Shown in pieces: positions 30,916-39,712 of a stretch of 64,000 bases of DNA (position 1 is the first letter of the stretch; each line of letters opens with the position of its first letter). The translations under genes and the position numbers were made by a program. Origin of the DNA: Planctomycetota bacterium (GTDB lineage: Bacteria > Planctomycetota > Phycisphaerae > UBA1845 > UTPLA1); contig JADJRI010000011.1 of the NCBI GenBank assembly GCA_016712275.1, positions 76,655 through 140,654 on the forward strand. Reading direction: 5' to 3'. The notes below the pieces were generated by a model. The model was given only the letters and a program-made list of their open reading frames with translations, had not been told where the DNA came from and ran no database searches.

Positions 30916-32339
30916 TTATCCGACCATAAGTCGTTCTTCGGGATATCGCGTCTTTGCGGCAGCACGCTGTGAAATGATCATCGCGAAAGTCAACGGGCCG
31001 ATGCGCCCGACAAACATCGACAGGATGATCCACATTTTGCTGGTCTGCGACAACATCGGCGTGATGCCGGTGGAAAGTCCGACGGTGCCGAACGCCGAGA
31101 CCTGCTCAAACATCAGGCTCATCATGGTCATTTTCGGCGACGATTCCTCAATCAACGTCAGCAGCATGCATCCGAACGAACACCACAGCACACCCAAACC
31201 GATGATCATCGCAGCGCGGGCGACGATCTCCGGCGGAACGCGTCGGCCAAGCAGCGTTACATCCGTTCGGCCGCGCAGCCATGCGACAAGCTGTGCATAC
31301 CATGTAGCGACCGAGGTCGTCTTGACGCCGCCGGCGCAAGACGCGGGCGAGCCGCCTATGAACATGAGCACCATCATGACGAGGAGGCCGGTCCGCGGAA
31401 GCGCGCCGATATCGATTGTGTTAAAGCCGGCCGTGCGGCAGGTCACGGACTGAAACAACGCATTGGTCACGGCGTCAAACCATGAGCGGCTCTGTGCGTT
31501 GGCGCCGAGCGGAAATACGAGGATGGCGCCAATCAAGATGAGGCTGGATGACATATAAAGCACGACGCGTGTATTGAGGGACCACATCAGGGGGGATGCC
31601 TGAATCCGTCGCAGTCGATTCCAGGTTCTTCGCGCCGTCTCGAGCACCACCGCATGTCCCAATCCGCCGATCACAACCAGCGCCATGATTGTGTATATGA
31701 ACGCGGGCGATTCGAATCGATGGTAGACGAGGCTGTCGGAATAGATCGAGAATCCCGCATTGCAAAAGGCCGAGATCGAATGAAAGATGGCGGAAAAGAT
31801 CGGCGCTTCTTCGAGGCCTTCGTCCAACAGATCCAGATAAATCACACATGCGCCGATTGCCTCAACAAGCAGCGTCAAGGCTATCACCCTTTTCAAGTCG
31901 CGCCGCAGCTTCGACGCGGCATGGCCCTGATAAAAAGAATCGGCCACCATGAATTGCGATCGGAAGGACATTTTTCCGCCGAGAAGCTGGGCTCGAGCGC
32001 CGCAAATGTCATGATGCCGAGTCCGCCCAACTGTATCAGCACCATGATGACAACCTGGCCAAAGCGACTGAAATCCTTTTCGGTGTCAACGACCGTCAGA
32101 CCCGTGACGCACACCGCGGAAGTGGACGTGAAGAACGCATCGAGCAGGGACACGCCCGTCCGCGCATGAGACATAGGGAGCCAGAGCAAAATGGTTCCGA
32201 CGAAAATCAGGAGCAGAAATGTCACCGCCAGCATGCGCTCGGAGCGTTCGAAGAGCAGCTCATACAGATAAGCCGTGAAGCGACGAAGTCCCTTCGGCCC
32301 TAGTCCAAGTTCTTCGCGAATGTCGGCATGGTTGTTCAT
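30916..32339 (-). CDS. TrkH/KtrB-type potassium channel subunit, first copy (frameshifted)
   Basis: About 474 residues. Filter loops STSAVCVTGLTVV, SISAFCNAGFSIY, SVTCRTAGFNTID and QVSAFGTVGLSTG are all present. The frame changes at about 31992-31997 (CTCGAG on the plus strand), where one G appears lost; the corrected join is FAAL-GAQLLGGKMSFRSQF. It is the first gene of the operon with a second KtrB-like gene and ktrA. A pair of channel genes sharing one regulator may give subunits with different ion affinity. Confidence 0.9.
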
Positions 32340-32390
32340 TGTCGAGGAGATACGAGTTCGATTGAATTTGCATTCCGGCTTTGCGGCCGA

Positions 32391-33455
32391 CTACACGTTG
32401 AACCGGAAGTTGATGATATCGCCGTCCAGAACGACATAATGCTTGGGTTCGAGCCGCACCTTGTTGGCAGCCTTTGCGCCCTTCATGTCGGTATGGGCCT
32501 TTAAGTCGTCGAAGGCCACAATTTCGGCACGAATGAACCCACGCTGTATGTCGCTGTGTATTTTCCCGGCGGCATTCACCGCATCGGTGCCCCGGGTGAG
32601 GGTCCAGGCGCGCACTTCGTCGGGACCGCAGGTGAGAAAGGAAATCAACCCGACGGCTTCGTAACAGGTGCGAATGACGCGCGTGGCGGCCACCTCGCTG
32701 AGTCCGAGGTCTTCGAGAAACGCCTTGCGATCGTCCTGATTGAGCTGGGCGATTTGCGATTCGATGTCGGCCGACAGCGCGATGGTCGCCTTTGCATGTT
32801 CGTGTTCGAACGGCGCCGGCTTCGCCACATCGGCTTCGCCGACGTTGATGACAACGATGACGGGCTTCAGCGTGAGAAACCCAAAGCTGGCGGCAATGCG
32901 ATGTTCGTCCTCGTTCTGGATCGCACTGAGGACCGGTGCCTCGGATTCGAGTGCCTTTTGCACGCGCTGCATCATTGCCAATTCGCGCAATTCCTGGTCG
33001 CGCGTTTTCGAGGGTTTCTGCGTCGATTTTTCGAGCTTTTCGACGCGGTTCACGACCTGTTCCAAATCCGCAAAGATTAATTCGGTGTGCAATTCAGAAA
33101 GGTCGGCCTTGGCGTCGACGCGATTGCGATAGGGTGCGACGTTGTCCGATTGAAATGCCCGGACCACCATGACCAGTCCGTCGCATTTGCGGGCTTCCTG
33201 CATTCGTCGCCGAAATTCGGCCTGCCCTGCGGCGTCGGCCAGCGACGCGCCGGGAATATCCAGAAATTCGAGATGTGCCCGCGTGTATTTTTTCGGATCG
33301 TAGATCGAAGCGAGGTAGTCAAGCCGCGCGTCGGGAACCTGAATCGTCGTTAACTGTTCAGTCATCGACTGGCTGGGGTCCAAAGCCTTGCCGGTGAGCG
33401 CTGAGAAAAGGGTGGACTTGCCGGACTGGGGGGGGCCGATGATGGCGAATCTCAT
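32391..33455 (-). CDS. ychF: YchF/OLA1-type GTP/ATPase
   Basis: A 354-residue translation-linked P-loop ATPase that binds ribosomes. Motifs in order: G1 GPPQSGKSTLFSAL (usually GxPNVGKS), G3 LDIPG, G4 VVINVGEAD, a coiled-coil stretch (VVNRVEKLEKSTQKPSKTRD) and the C-terminal TGS-like DUF933 domain (GPDEVRAWTLTRGTDAVNAA to LEPKHYVVLDGDIINFRF). Length matches the family. The Q in place of the hydrophobic residue in G1 is a mild variant that other planctomycetes may share. Confidence 0.9.
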   Translation of the reverse strand: MRFAIIGPPQSGKSTLFSALTGKALDPSQSMTEQLTTIQVPDARLDYLASIYDPKKYTRAHLEFLDIPGASLADAAGQAEFRRRMQEARKCDGLVMVVRAFQSDNVAPYRNRVDAKADLSELHTELIFADLEQVVNRVEKLEKSTQKPSKTRDQELRELAMMQRVQKALESEAPVLSAIQNEDEHRIAASFGFLTLKPVIVVINVGEADVAKPAPFEHEHAKATIALSADIESQIAQLNQDDRKAFLEDLGLSEVAATRVIRTCYEAVGLISFLTCGPDEVRAWTLTRGTDAVNAAGKIHSDIQRGFIRAEIVAFDDLKAHTDMKGAKAANKVRLEPKHYVVLDGDIINFRFNV

Positions 33456-33748
33456 GGTGCGTGTTTTCCTTTCGAGGCCGAATTGTAGCGTACCGGCGTG
33501 TTTCGTCGAGAAAGCGAGGGCAAGGCCAATATTGGGGCTGAAATGACTTGTTGTGGTGGAGATTCGAGAATGGGTCGGTGATTATTTTTACGGGAGACCA
33601 AGCGCGATTTTTGCGTCGGCGAACCTTTGATCGCTCAGTCGGGCGGGAAACCGCTTTTCAAGATTTGTCGTCGAGATGAACGCCGGCTTTGTCACAATGT
33701 GCATCGGTCCGTACTGACTGATCCTTACCCACAAGCGCGAACAACTAC
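33456..33748. other. Intergenic region between ychF and selA
   Basis: Nearly 300 bases with no convincing gene. I looked for a selenocysteine tRNA here and found no T-arm or acceptor stem on either strand. Confidence 0.5.
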
Positions 33749-35332
33749 TCATGTATCTTGAATTGATCGCGCAACAGCCCCCACCACCTCCCCAAACTCC
33801 TCCTCCCTCATCGCCCGAACATCAAACACAATCGCCCCCTCATTCAGTCGCGCCAACACCGCCGGCTCGCTCAACCGCAGTGCCCGCGCCACGCCATCCA
33901 ATGATCCGCGCGTCGGCACCCAACGCACCGTCGCCGTCGGAAACCCAAACGCCGGCAGCGACCCGCCCCCCGCAAAACTCTCATCCGCCCGCACCTCAAA
34001 CCGCTCGCCGGGACACGCCGCCCCCAACATCGCTGCCAACTCCGTGGCACTTTGTGTCAAAGCATCGGCACTCTCCCACAGTCGCGCCAACAGCGGAATC
34101 CGCCGTCGAGCAGCCGCCGGATCCTGATACAACTCCAGCACCGCCTCCAGCGCCGCCATCGTCAGCTTCCCGACGCGCAATGCCCGCGCCATTGGGTCCT
34201 TTCGCAATCGCTCGATCGTATCTCGCCGCCCCAGCAAAATCCCCGCCTGCGGCCCGCCCAGCAGCTTGTCCCCGCTAAACCCGATCACATCCGATCCGGC
34301 CCGCAAACTCGCCGCCACTGTCGGCTCATTGGCACTCCGCCAAAGCTCATCGTCCATCAGCGCCCCGCTCCCCAGATCGTCAAACATCGGCAGCTTGCGA
34401 TCGTGCGCCAGCTGCGCCAGCTGCGCCGCCGTCGGTGACTCCGAAAATCCCACTACGCGATAATTGCTGGTATGCACATGCATGATGAGTCCGGTCCGGA
34501 CATTGATCGCCCGCTCGTAGTCCCTCAGATGCGTTTTGTTCGTCGTCCCCACTTCGCGTAGCACCGCCCCGCCCGCAGACATAACTTCCGGCAATCGATA
34601 CGAGCCGCCGATCTCGATCAGTTGTCCGCGCGAAACAATGACCTCCCGTCCCTGCGCCAACGCGCGCAGTGCCAGCATTGTGGCAGCGGCATTGTTGTTC
34701 ACCACCAGCGCCGCCTCGGCCCCCGTCAGCTCGCGAAGCAGCTCCTCCACATATCCGCCGCGCAGGCCCCGATCCCCCGTCTCAAGATCGATCTCCAAAC
34801 CGCAATAACCCGATGCCACATTCGAAAGTCGCTCCACCGCCTCGACCGGCAAAACCGATCGCCCAAGCCCTGTATGCAGCACGATCCCCGTCGCATTGAT
34901 CACCCGCGAAAGCCGTCGAGTCCCGCGCGACCGCAAATGCGAAACCGTCGCATCGAGAACCGCGCCGAGCGAAAAGTCCATGCCCGCAATCGGCCCCGAT
35001 CGAACCCGCTCGCGAAAACCCGACACGATCTCACGCAGCACATTCGTGACCACCGATTGCGAATGACTCGCCAACGCCGGCAGCGAAGCCGCCGCGTTAA
35101 GCAATGCCGTCATCGACGGGATGCTTGCAAGCACCGATTGTGGCGCCGGACTCGCTTCGGCCGGCTTATAGCCTTTCCCCAAGACCCGTGTGGCACCGGC
35201 TAATAGCCGGTGGCGACCGGGTCTTGGGGATGGGTTTACAGGCTTCGCCTTCTTCTTCGCGGCCTTGGATTTCGCTGCGACCCTCCGCTCAGCAGTTCTC
35301 TTGCTCGTTGATTTCCTCCCTCGTGCCATCAC
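33749..35332 (-). CDS. selA: L-seryl-tRNA(Sec) selenium transferase
   Basis: Converts Ser-tRNA(Sec) to Sec-tRNA(Sec) using selenophosphate; PLP-dependent homodecamer in bacteria. The PLP lysine lies in IGFSGDKLLGGPQAGI, and the AALVVNNNAAATMLALRAL, GSYRLPEVM and TNKTHLRDYERAI motifs are typical. The N-terminus has a 45-residue basic extension ([17 protein letters not shown]) that the family usually lacks; part of it (near 35179-35231) is made by a palindromic repeat. The GTG at 35332 overlaps the selB stop by four bases, and an ATG follows at once. Downstream of selB in one operon. Frame intact. Confidence 0.92.
   Translation of the reverse strand: MMARGRKSTSKRTAERRVAAKSKAAKKKAKPVNPSPRPGRHRLLAGATRVLGKGYKPAEASPAPQSVLASIPSMTALLNAAASLPALASHSQSVVTNVLREIVSGFRERVRSGPIAGMDFSLGAVLDATVSHLRSRGTRRLSRVINATGIVLHTGLGRSVLPVEAVERLSNVASGYCGLEIDLETGDRGLRGGYVEELLRELTGAEAALVVNNNAAATMLALRALAQGREVIVSRGQLIEIGGSYRLPEVMSAGGAVLREVGTTNKTHLRDYERAINVRTGLIMHVHTSNYRVVGFSESPTAAQLAQLAHDRKLPMFDDLGSGALMDDELWRSANEPTVAASLRAGSDVIGFSGDKLLGGPQAGILLGRRDTIERLRKDPMARALRVGKLTMAALEAVLELYQDPAAARRRIPLLARLWESADALTQSATELAAMLGAACPGERFEVRADESFAGGGSLPAFGFPTATVRWVPTRGSLDGVARALRLSEPAVLARLNEGAIVFDVRAMREEEFGEVVGAVARSIQDT
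35179..35231. repeat. GGCTAATAGCC hairpin repeat inside selA
   Basis: Perfect outer arms CCCCAAGACCCG and CGGGTCTTGGGG (12 bases) enclose an imperfect stem with the core CCGGCTAATAGCCGG. The same core occurs in the hairpin upstream of tilS at 52742-52782. Here it is in frame within the extended N-terminus of SelA and encodes part of PSPRPGRHRLLAGATRVLG. Confidence 0.75.
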
Positions 35333-37252
35333 CGCGGCTCCACAAGAACGCGCTCGTCTCCGACGCGTTTGGTAAACTGAATTCGATCAAGCTGCTCAAG
35401 CAAAGGCTGCACCACCCGCCGCGTAAGATTCAGCTTATCCCGCACATCCGCCAATTTGAACTTCCGCCCTCCCGCCCCGATCGCCGCGACCGCCTGCTTG
35501 AACTTCTCAAAACTCGCCGACGAAATGAACATCTGCGGGCCGTATCCCACCAGCGCGGCCTCGGTCTTGGCGAGGTCCTCGAGCAATTTCGCCCGCTGCT
35601 TTGAAAGCGGCACAATCGTCTGCAGCTTCGTCCATTCCGGCGGGTCGAACCCCGCCGCCGCAATTTCCGCCGTCAATTGTGCCAACAGTGCGGCATCCTC
35701 AGCCGACATCGTCGGCCGAAACTCGCGATGCGCGACGTAAGGCCCGCGAACCGCAACCAGCCCGCGCTGTTCCAGCCGCGCAAAAACCTCCCGGCCCATG
35801 CCCTGCGCCGATTTCAACCCGATCCACCCGACAAATCGATCCTTGGCAATCCCCGGCTCGTTCGGCTTTAACGCATGATGCCGCTTCAAAAAGAGAGTGC
35901 CCGCGCCTCGACATCCGCCACCGTACCGCGATGCACTCGCGCGTGCCGATACGAATCAAAATCCCCTCGGTAAGCATCCTCGCCCGAAACGGCTCGACTT
36001 CCGAAGGCTCAATGCCCGCCTCACAAGCAACGCGATTCACCCAAAGCGTTTGAAACCCCGCCCCACGAAACGCTTCCCTTATTCGCTCATATCCATCAGC
36101 CGACGCCGCCCGCTCGACGGCCGTTCGCGTCTCCGCCAGCTTCGGCCGCGCCCGCCGCGCCACCGGCCGCACAACGCTCCCACCGCCCAACGTCGCCTGA
36201 GCATTCTCATTACGCACAATGAACCGCTGCCCGAACGCGGCGACCACCGCCTGCTGAAACCGAAGTTGCACAAATCCACTTTCGCCCGGCGCAATCTCAT
36301 CGCCGCCGATGACAACCAGCATCGCAATCGCCTCGGTCGTGCCGATGGAAATGCGCAGGCGCGTATGGGAATCGATGGGCGCCTTGAGTCTGGGTAGTGC
36401 CCGAACTCTGGCATCCAGATAGCGCGTCGGTGTCAGATAGCCGGGCGTGGCCAGCTCCATGCCACGATCGATCGCAACCTTGTCGACCCCCGTCACATTC
36501 AGCGCCGCACGCTGCCCGCCGACCGCACCCTCGATCACCGACCCGTGCGACTGCACCTCGCGAACCTTGCAGGCGATTCCCACCGGCTGAAGCTCCAGCG
36601 TTTCCCCCGGCGTCACACGCCCCGACAGCACCGAGCCGGTCACAACAGTGCCGCGACCGTGTACCGAAAACACCCGGTCGATCGACAGCCGAAAAATGCC
36701 CCCGCTCTCTCGGCCGTTTTCCATCAATGACAACGTCCGAAGTGTCGCTCGGATGACATCCAGCCCAATGCCTGTCTTCGCAGAAGCCCCAATGATCGGC
36801 CAGCTCTCCAGTGCCGTGCCGCCCACCGCGTCGGCAATCTGCTCGCGCACAATCGCGGAGCGATCCTCCAGCACCAAATCAACCTTCGACAGAACAACCA
36901 GCCCCCGCCCGATCCCCAGCAAGTCAAGAATTTCAATATGCTCCCGTGTCTGCGGCATGACACCATCATCCGCCGCCACCACCAGCATCGCCAGATCGAA
37001 CCCCGTCGCCCCCGCGACCATCGTCCGCACAAATCGCTCATGCCCCGGAACATCGACAATGCCGATATCGACCGCCGGCATTCCCCCCGCTGCGGGCAAA
37101 GTCAGATGCGCGAAGCCCAACTCAATCGTCATCCCCCGCGCTTTTTCCTCCGGCAGCCGATCCGGATCGGTGCCGGTCAGCGCCTTCACCAGCGTCGACT
37201 TGCCGTGGTCAATGTGGCCGGCCGTGCCAAGAATGCAAAAGCGGGAACTCAT
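35329..37252 (-). CDS. selB: Selenocysteine-specific elongation factor (frameshifted)
   Basis: Delivers Sec-tRNA(Sec) to UGA codons with a SECIS element. The ATG at 37252 gives [20 protein letters not shown] (G1). Others: [12 protein letters not shown] (switch I), VDVPGHERF (G3), VLSKVDLV (G4, NKxD variant). Domains II and III follow ([37 protein letters not shown]), then winged-helix domains for SECIS binding. The frame changes at about 35890-35925: the upstream frame loses homology at [14 protein letters not shown], and the next frame reads [20 protein letters not shown] to ERVLVEPR. A duplicated CT in TCTCTC and a second nearby shift can explain it. Overlaps selA. Confidence 0.9.
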
Positions 37253-37606
37253 AATTCGGATGATGGTATCGCACCGGCTCGCGATGAAAAGGAGTGGATG
37301 GGAAATAAGCCAAGGGCAAAGTTTGGGGGAGCATGGGCCTCCGGCCCGTGCGAATTGCAGTCGCTCGGCGACGCTTCTCTTCAAACTTCACCCGTACAGC
37401 AAATAGAGATGCAAAGGGCATGTTCAGACGAGTAAGAAACTCGAACCGCTGCCCCTTGCGATCTTCTTCCCCACCGGCAGCCGACCACGGCCTGAAGCCG
37501 CCGCCGACCGCCAAGTGATCATGACACTATAGCAATTCGACCGTATGCCCGAAATGCCTGCCCAATGATAACTTCGCAATTGACAGGTCGGCCCCAATTT
37601 CGCACG
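37253..37606. other. Intergenic region between selB and the TPR gene
   Basis: About 350 bases of divergent upstream DNA. It contains the hairpin at 37331-37351. An antisense-looking ORF and a CTTCAGG stretch near 37430-37500 resembling a selenocysteine anticodon loop were examined and not accepted. No gene is supported. Confidence 0.5.
37331..37351. repeat. GGGCCxCCGGCCC hairpin
   Basis: GCATGGGCCTCCGGCCCGTGC is an almost perfect inverted repeat (one G.T pair). Short GC-rich hairpins of similar type lie in gaps near 49100 and 52680, so it may be another dispersed family. Confidence 0.5.
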
Positions 37607-38806
37607 ATGCCCCCAATGAAGCAGGGATGGTTTATACCCGCCACGCTATTCGGCTTCGGCCTCGCGATGACCGGGCTTTGGTTGTATCTGGCCATGGCCG
37701 ACACCGATTCGCCGCCGCAGCCGCGCGTTGTCATGGTCGATGAACCCATGTTCCCCGGCATGGAACGCACCAGCCCGGGACCCACCACTCACGATAGTGG
37801 CAATAAGTCGTCAGACGAGAAGCGAAACGAGACCCGGCGAATCCTTGCCAATGCATCGGCCCGTGTCGAAATCGAGCCCGAACAACCGGCGAAACGCAAG
37901 AAGAGTGTCTCCGCCCTGACAGCCCTGCGCAATCGTCAGCGCGAAGCGGCACGGCAGCTCGATCGCTGGTTCACCCTGGCCGACGACACCGTCAATCGCT
38001 GGAAAAGCAACATCGGCGGCACGCCTTTGATGCGAATCGCCAGAGGCTGGCATTTGCTCAATCACAACAAGCCGCGCCAGGCGCTCGCGGCCTTTGATCA
38101 GATTCTGCAGCGTGAGGAGACCGAAACGGCCGCACTCGCCGGCCGGGCTGCCGCACTCGTGGCACTCGGTCGCTTCGACGCCGCGCGGGAAACCTATCGC
38201 GCATTGCTCGATATTCACCCCCGCGACGCCGGCGCCCGCTATAATCTCGGCGTGATCGAGGGACGTCTTGGCCGCCTGACCGATGCCGCCGAGCAATTCC
38301 GCCTCGCCGTGCAAAGCGACCCGAATCACAAGCGAGCCTGGTTCAATCTTGCCAGCCTCGCCCAGCGCGACGGCCGCCTGGCCGAGGCGCGCACGGGATG
38401 GGAGGCATTCACCTCCATCGAGCCGGCCATCGCCGCGGGCTGGTACAATCTCGGCATTGTCTACATGGATTACCAGAATCCGACCGACGCGGCCCGGTGC
38501 TTTTCCTATGTCGTCATGATCGATCCGACCGATGTGGACGGCTATGTGAATCTGGCCGAGGCCTACCGCGCTGAGGGTGACTTCGATTCGGCACTGGGCA
38601 TTCTGCATCAGGCCGATCAGTTGTCGCCGTGCGACCCGGTTGTGCTAAGTGTCATGGCTCAGGCACACCGCGGCTTCGCGGCGATTCATCCCGAAAACGA
38701 ATCTCAGCACCTGTTGGAGGCGCTTCGCCTCGAATCCCAACTCGCGACGATGGAGGAGGCAAACGGCCTCGCCGACGTGGTCGCCGACGGCAGCCCGGAA
38801 GACTAG
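37607..38806 (+). CDS. TPR-repeat membrane protein
   Basis: About 400 residues. The N-terminal helix (WFIPATLFGFGLAMTGLWLYLAMA) is a membrane anchor or uncleaved signal. A Ser/Thr/Glu-rich linker follows. Residues about 145-375 carry at least six tetratricopeptide repeats, for example ALAGRAAALVALGRFDAARE, ARYNLGVIEGRLGRLTDAAE, AWFNLASLAQRDGRLAEAR, GWYNLGIVYMDYQNPTDAAR, GYVNLAEAYRAEGDFDSA. A protein-protein scaffold. ATGs at 37565, 37607 and 37616 are possible; I chose 37607. Its stop overlaps the convergent etfB stop by a few bases. Confidence 0.82.
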   Translation: MPPMKQGWFIPATLFGFGLAMTGLWLYLAMADTDSPPQPRVVMVDEPMFPGMERTSPGPTTHDSGNKSSDEKRNETRRILANASARVEIEPEQPAKRKKSVSALTALRNRQREAARQLDRWFTLADDTVNRWKSNIGGTPLMRIARGWHLLNHNKPRQALAAFDQILQREETETAALAGRAAALVALGRFDAARETYRALLDIHPRDAGARYNLGVIEGRLGRLTDAAEQFRLAVQSDPNHKRAWFNLASLAQRDGRLAEARTGWEAFTSIEPAIAAGWYNLGIVYMDYQNPTDAARCFSYVVMIDPTDVDGYVNLAEAYRAEGDFDSALGILHQADQLSPCDPVVLSVMAQAHRGFAAIHPENESQHLLEALRLESQLATMEEANGLADVVADGSPED

Positions 38807-39603
38807 ATCAGCTTTTCTTCCTCGCGAAGAATCCGAACCAGCTCTTTCGCCATCTGCTCCGGCTCGCCCTCGAGCTTTCGTCCCGGCGGGCGCGGCGGCG
38901 GTGGCGTGAAGCCGTCCATCTTCGTGGTCCAGTTGTCGCCTGACAGTTCCGCGGCGCTCAGACCCAGCGCGGCCGCATTCTTCGCATCGACCGGCTTTTT
39001 CTTCGCCTTCATCAATCCCGGCAGCGACGGATAACGCGGCTCGACATATCCCTTGTCGATCGAAAAGAGGCACGGCAGTTGCACTTCGACGACTTCCTCG
39101 GCGCCTTCGATGCGGCGCCGTGCGGTGGCCGTTTTGAAATCCGCGCCCCATTCGATCGATGTCACCGCGCCGACATGCGGCAGACCGAGCAATTCCGCCA
39201 GCGCCGGGCCCACCTGCCCCCGATCGTAGTCGATGGCGTGCTTGCCCGCGAAAATCACGTCGAATTTCTGATCCTTCATCGCCGCCGCCAGCACGCGGGC
39301 AACGCCCAGATCATCCAGCCCCTCAAACAGCGGATCGCTCAAATGCACCCCGTGGTCCGCACCCATGGCAAACGCGGTCCGCAGCACATCAACGGCCGCG
39401 GCGGGACCGAGCGTCATCGCCGTGATCTCCGCATTGGCCGCGGCATTCTTCTCTTTGAATTGCAAAGCGGCCTCGACGGCGAATTCGCAGAAGGGGGTCA
39501 TCACGAACTTCACGCCCGCGGGGTCGATCGCGCTGCCGTCGGCCTTGACCTTGATGGCCGCCGTGGATTCCGGAACGTACTTGACTAATGAAAGTATCTT
39601 CAT
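38803..39603 (-). CDS. etfB: Electron transfer flavoprotein subunit beta
   Basis: A 266-residue ETF beta protein that passes electrons from acyl-CoA dehydrogenases toward the quinone pool. MKILSLVKYVPESTAAIKV is the family start; VMTPFCEFAVEAALQFKE, FAGKHAIDYDRGQVGPALAE and the signature stretch VEVQLPCLFSIDKGYVEPRYPSLPGLMKAKKK are conserved. The usual etfA partner is not next to it: downstream is a convergent TPR gene, upstream a cobalamin/GTPase fusion. It might belong to propionyl- or isobutyryl-CoA oxidation. Frame intact. Confidence 0.93.
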   Translation of the reverse strand: MKILSLVKYVPESTAAIKVKADGSAIDPAGVKFVMTPFCEFAVEAALQFKEKNAAANAEITAMTLGPAAAVDVLRTAFAMGADHGVHLSDPLFEGLDDLGVARVLAAAMKDQKFDVIFAGKHAIDYDRGQVGPALAELLGLPHVGAVTSIEWGADFKTATARRRIEGAEEVVEVQLPCLFSIDKGYVEPRYPSLPGLMKAKKKPVDAKNAAALGLSAAELSGDNWTTKMDGFTPPPPRPPGRKLEGEPEQMAKELVRILREEEKLI

Positions 39604-39624
39604 CGAACACCTTCTTCAGAATAT

Positions 39625-39712
39625 CGAATGATGAATAGCGAATAGCGAAGCGGAATCCTGCTTGAATGGCCTCTACGTATTTCGCCATTCTTCATTCGCT
39701 ATTCGCTTTTCA
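39625..39712. repeat. Inverted repeat of GAATAGC units between etfB and the cobalamin GTPase
   Basis: GATGAATAGCGAATAGCGAA (39629-39648) is mirrored by CATTCGCTATTCGCTTTTC (39692-39710) across about 45 bases. The tail overlaps the last codons of the GTPase gene. Short heptamer-like AT-rich units such as these recur near 61.4 kb as CGAGTTT. Confidence 0.65.

Noticed and set aside
33751..35203. Plus-strand Pro/Arg-rich ORFs over selA and a possible repeat-protein gene
   Set aside because: They are antisense to SelA, whose PLP-binding and tRNA-binding motifs are intact.
37420..37515. Minus-strand stretch with CTTCAGG, long variable-arm-like pairing and GGTTCGAG, reminiscent of a selenocysteine tRNA
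   Set aside because: No matching acceptor stem, no proper T-stem pairing and no D-arm; the match is limited to the anticodon loop and one short helix.
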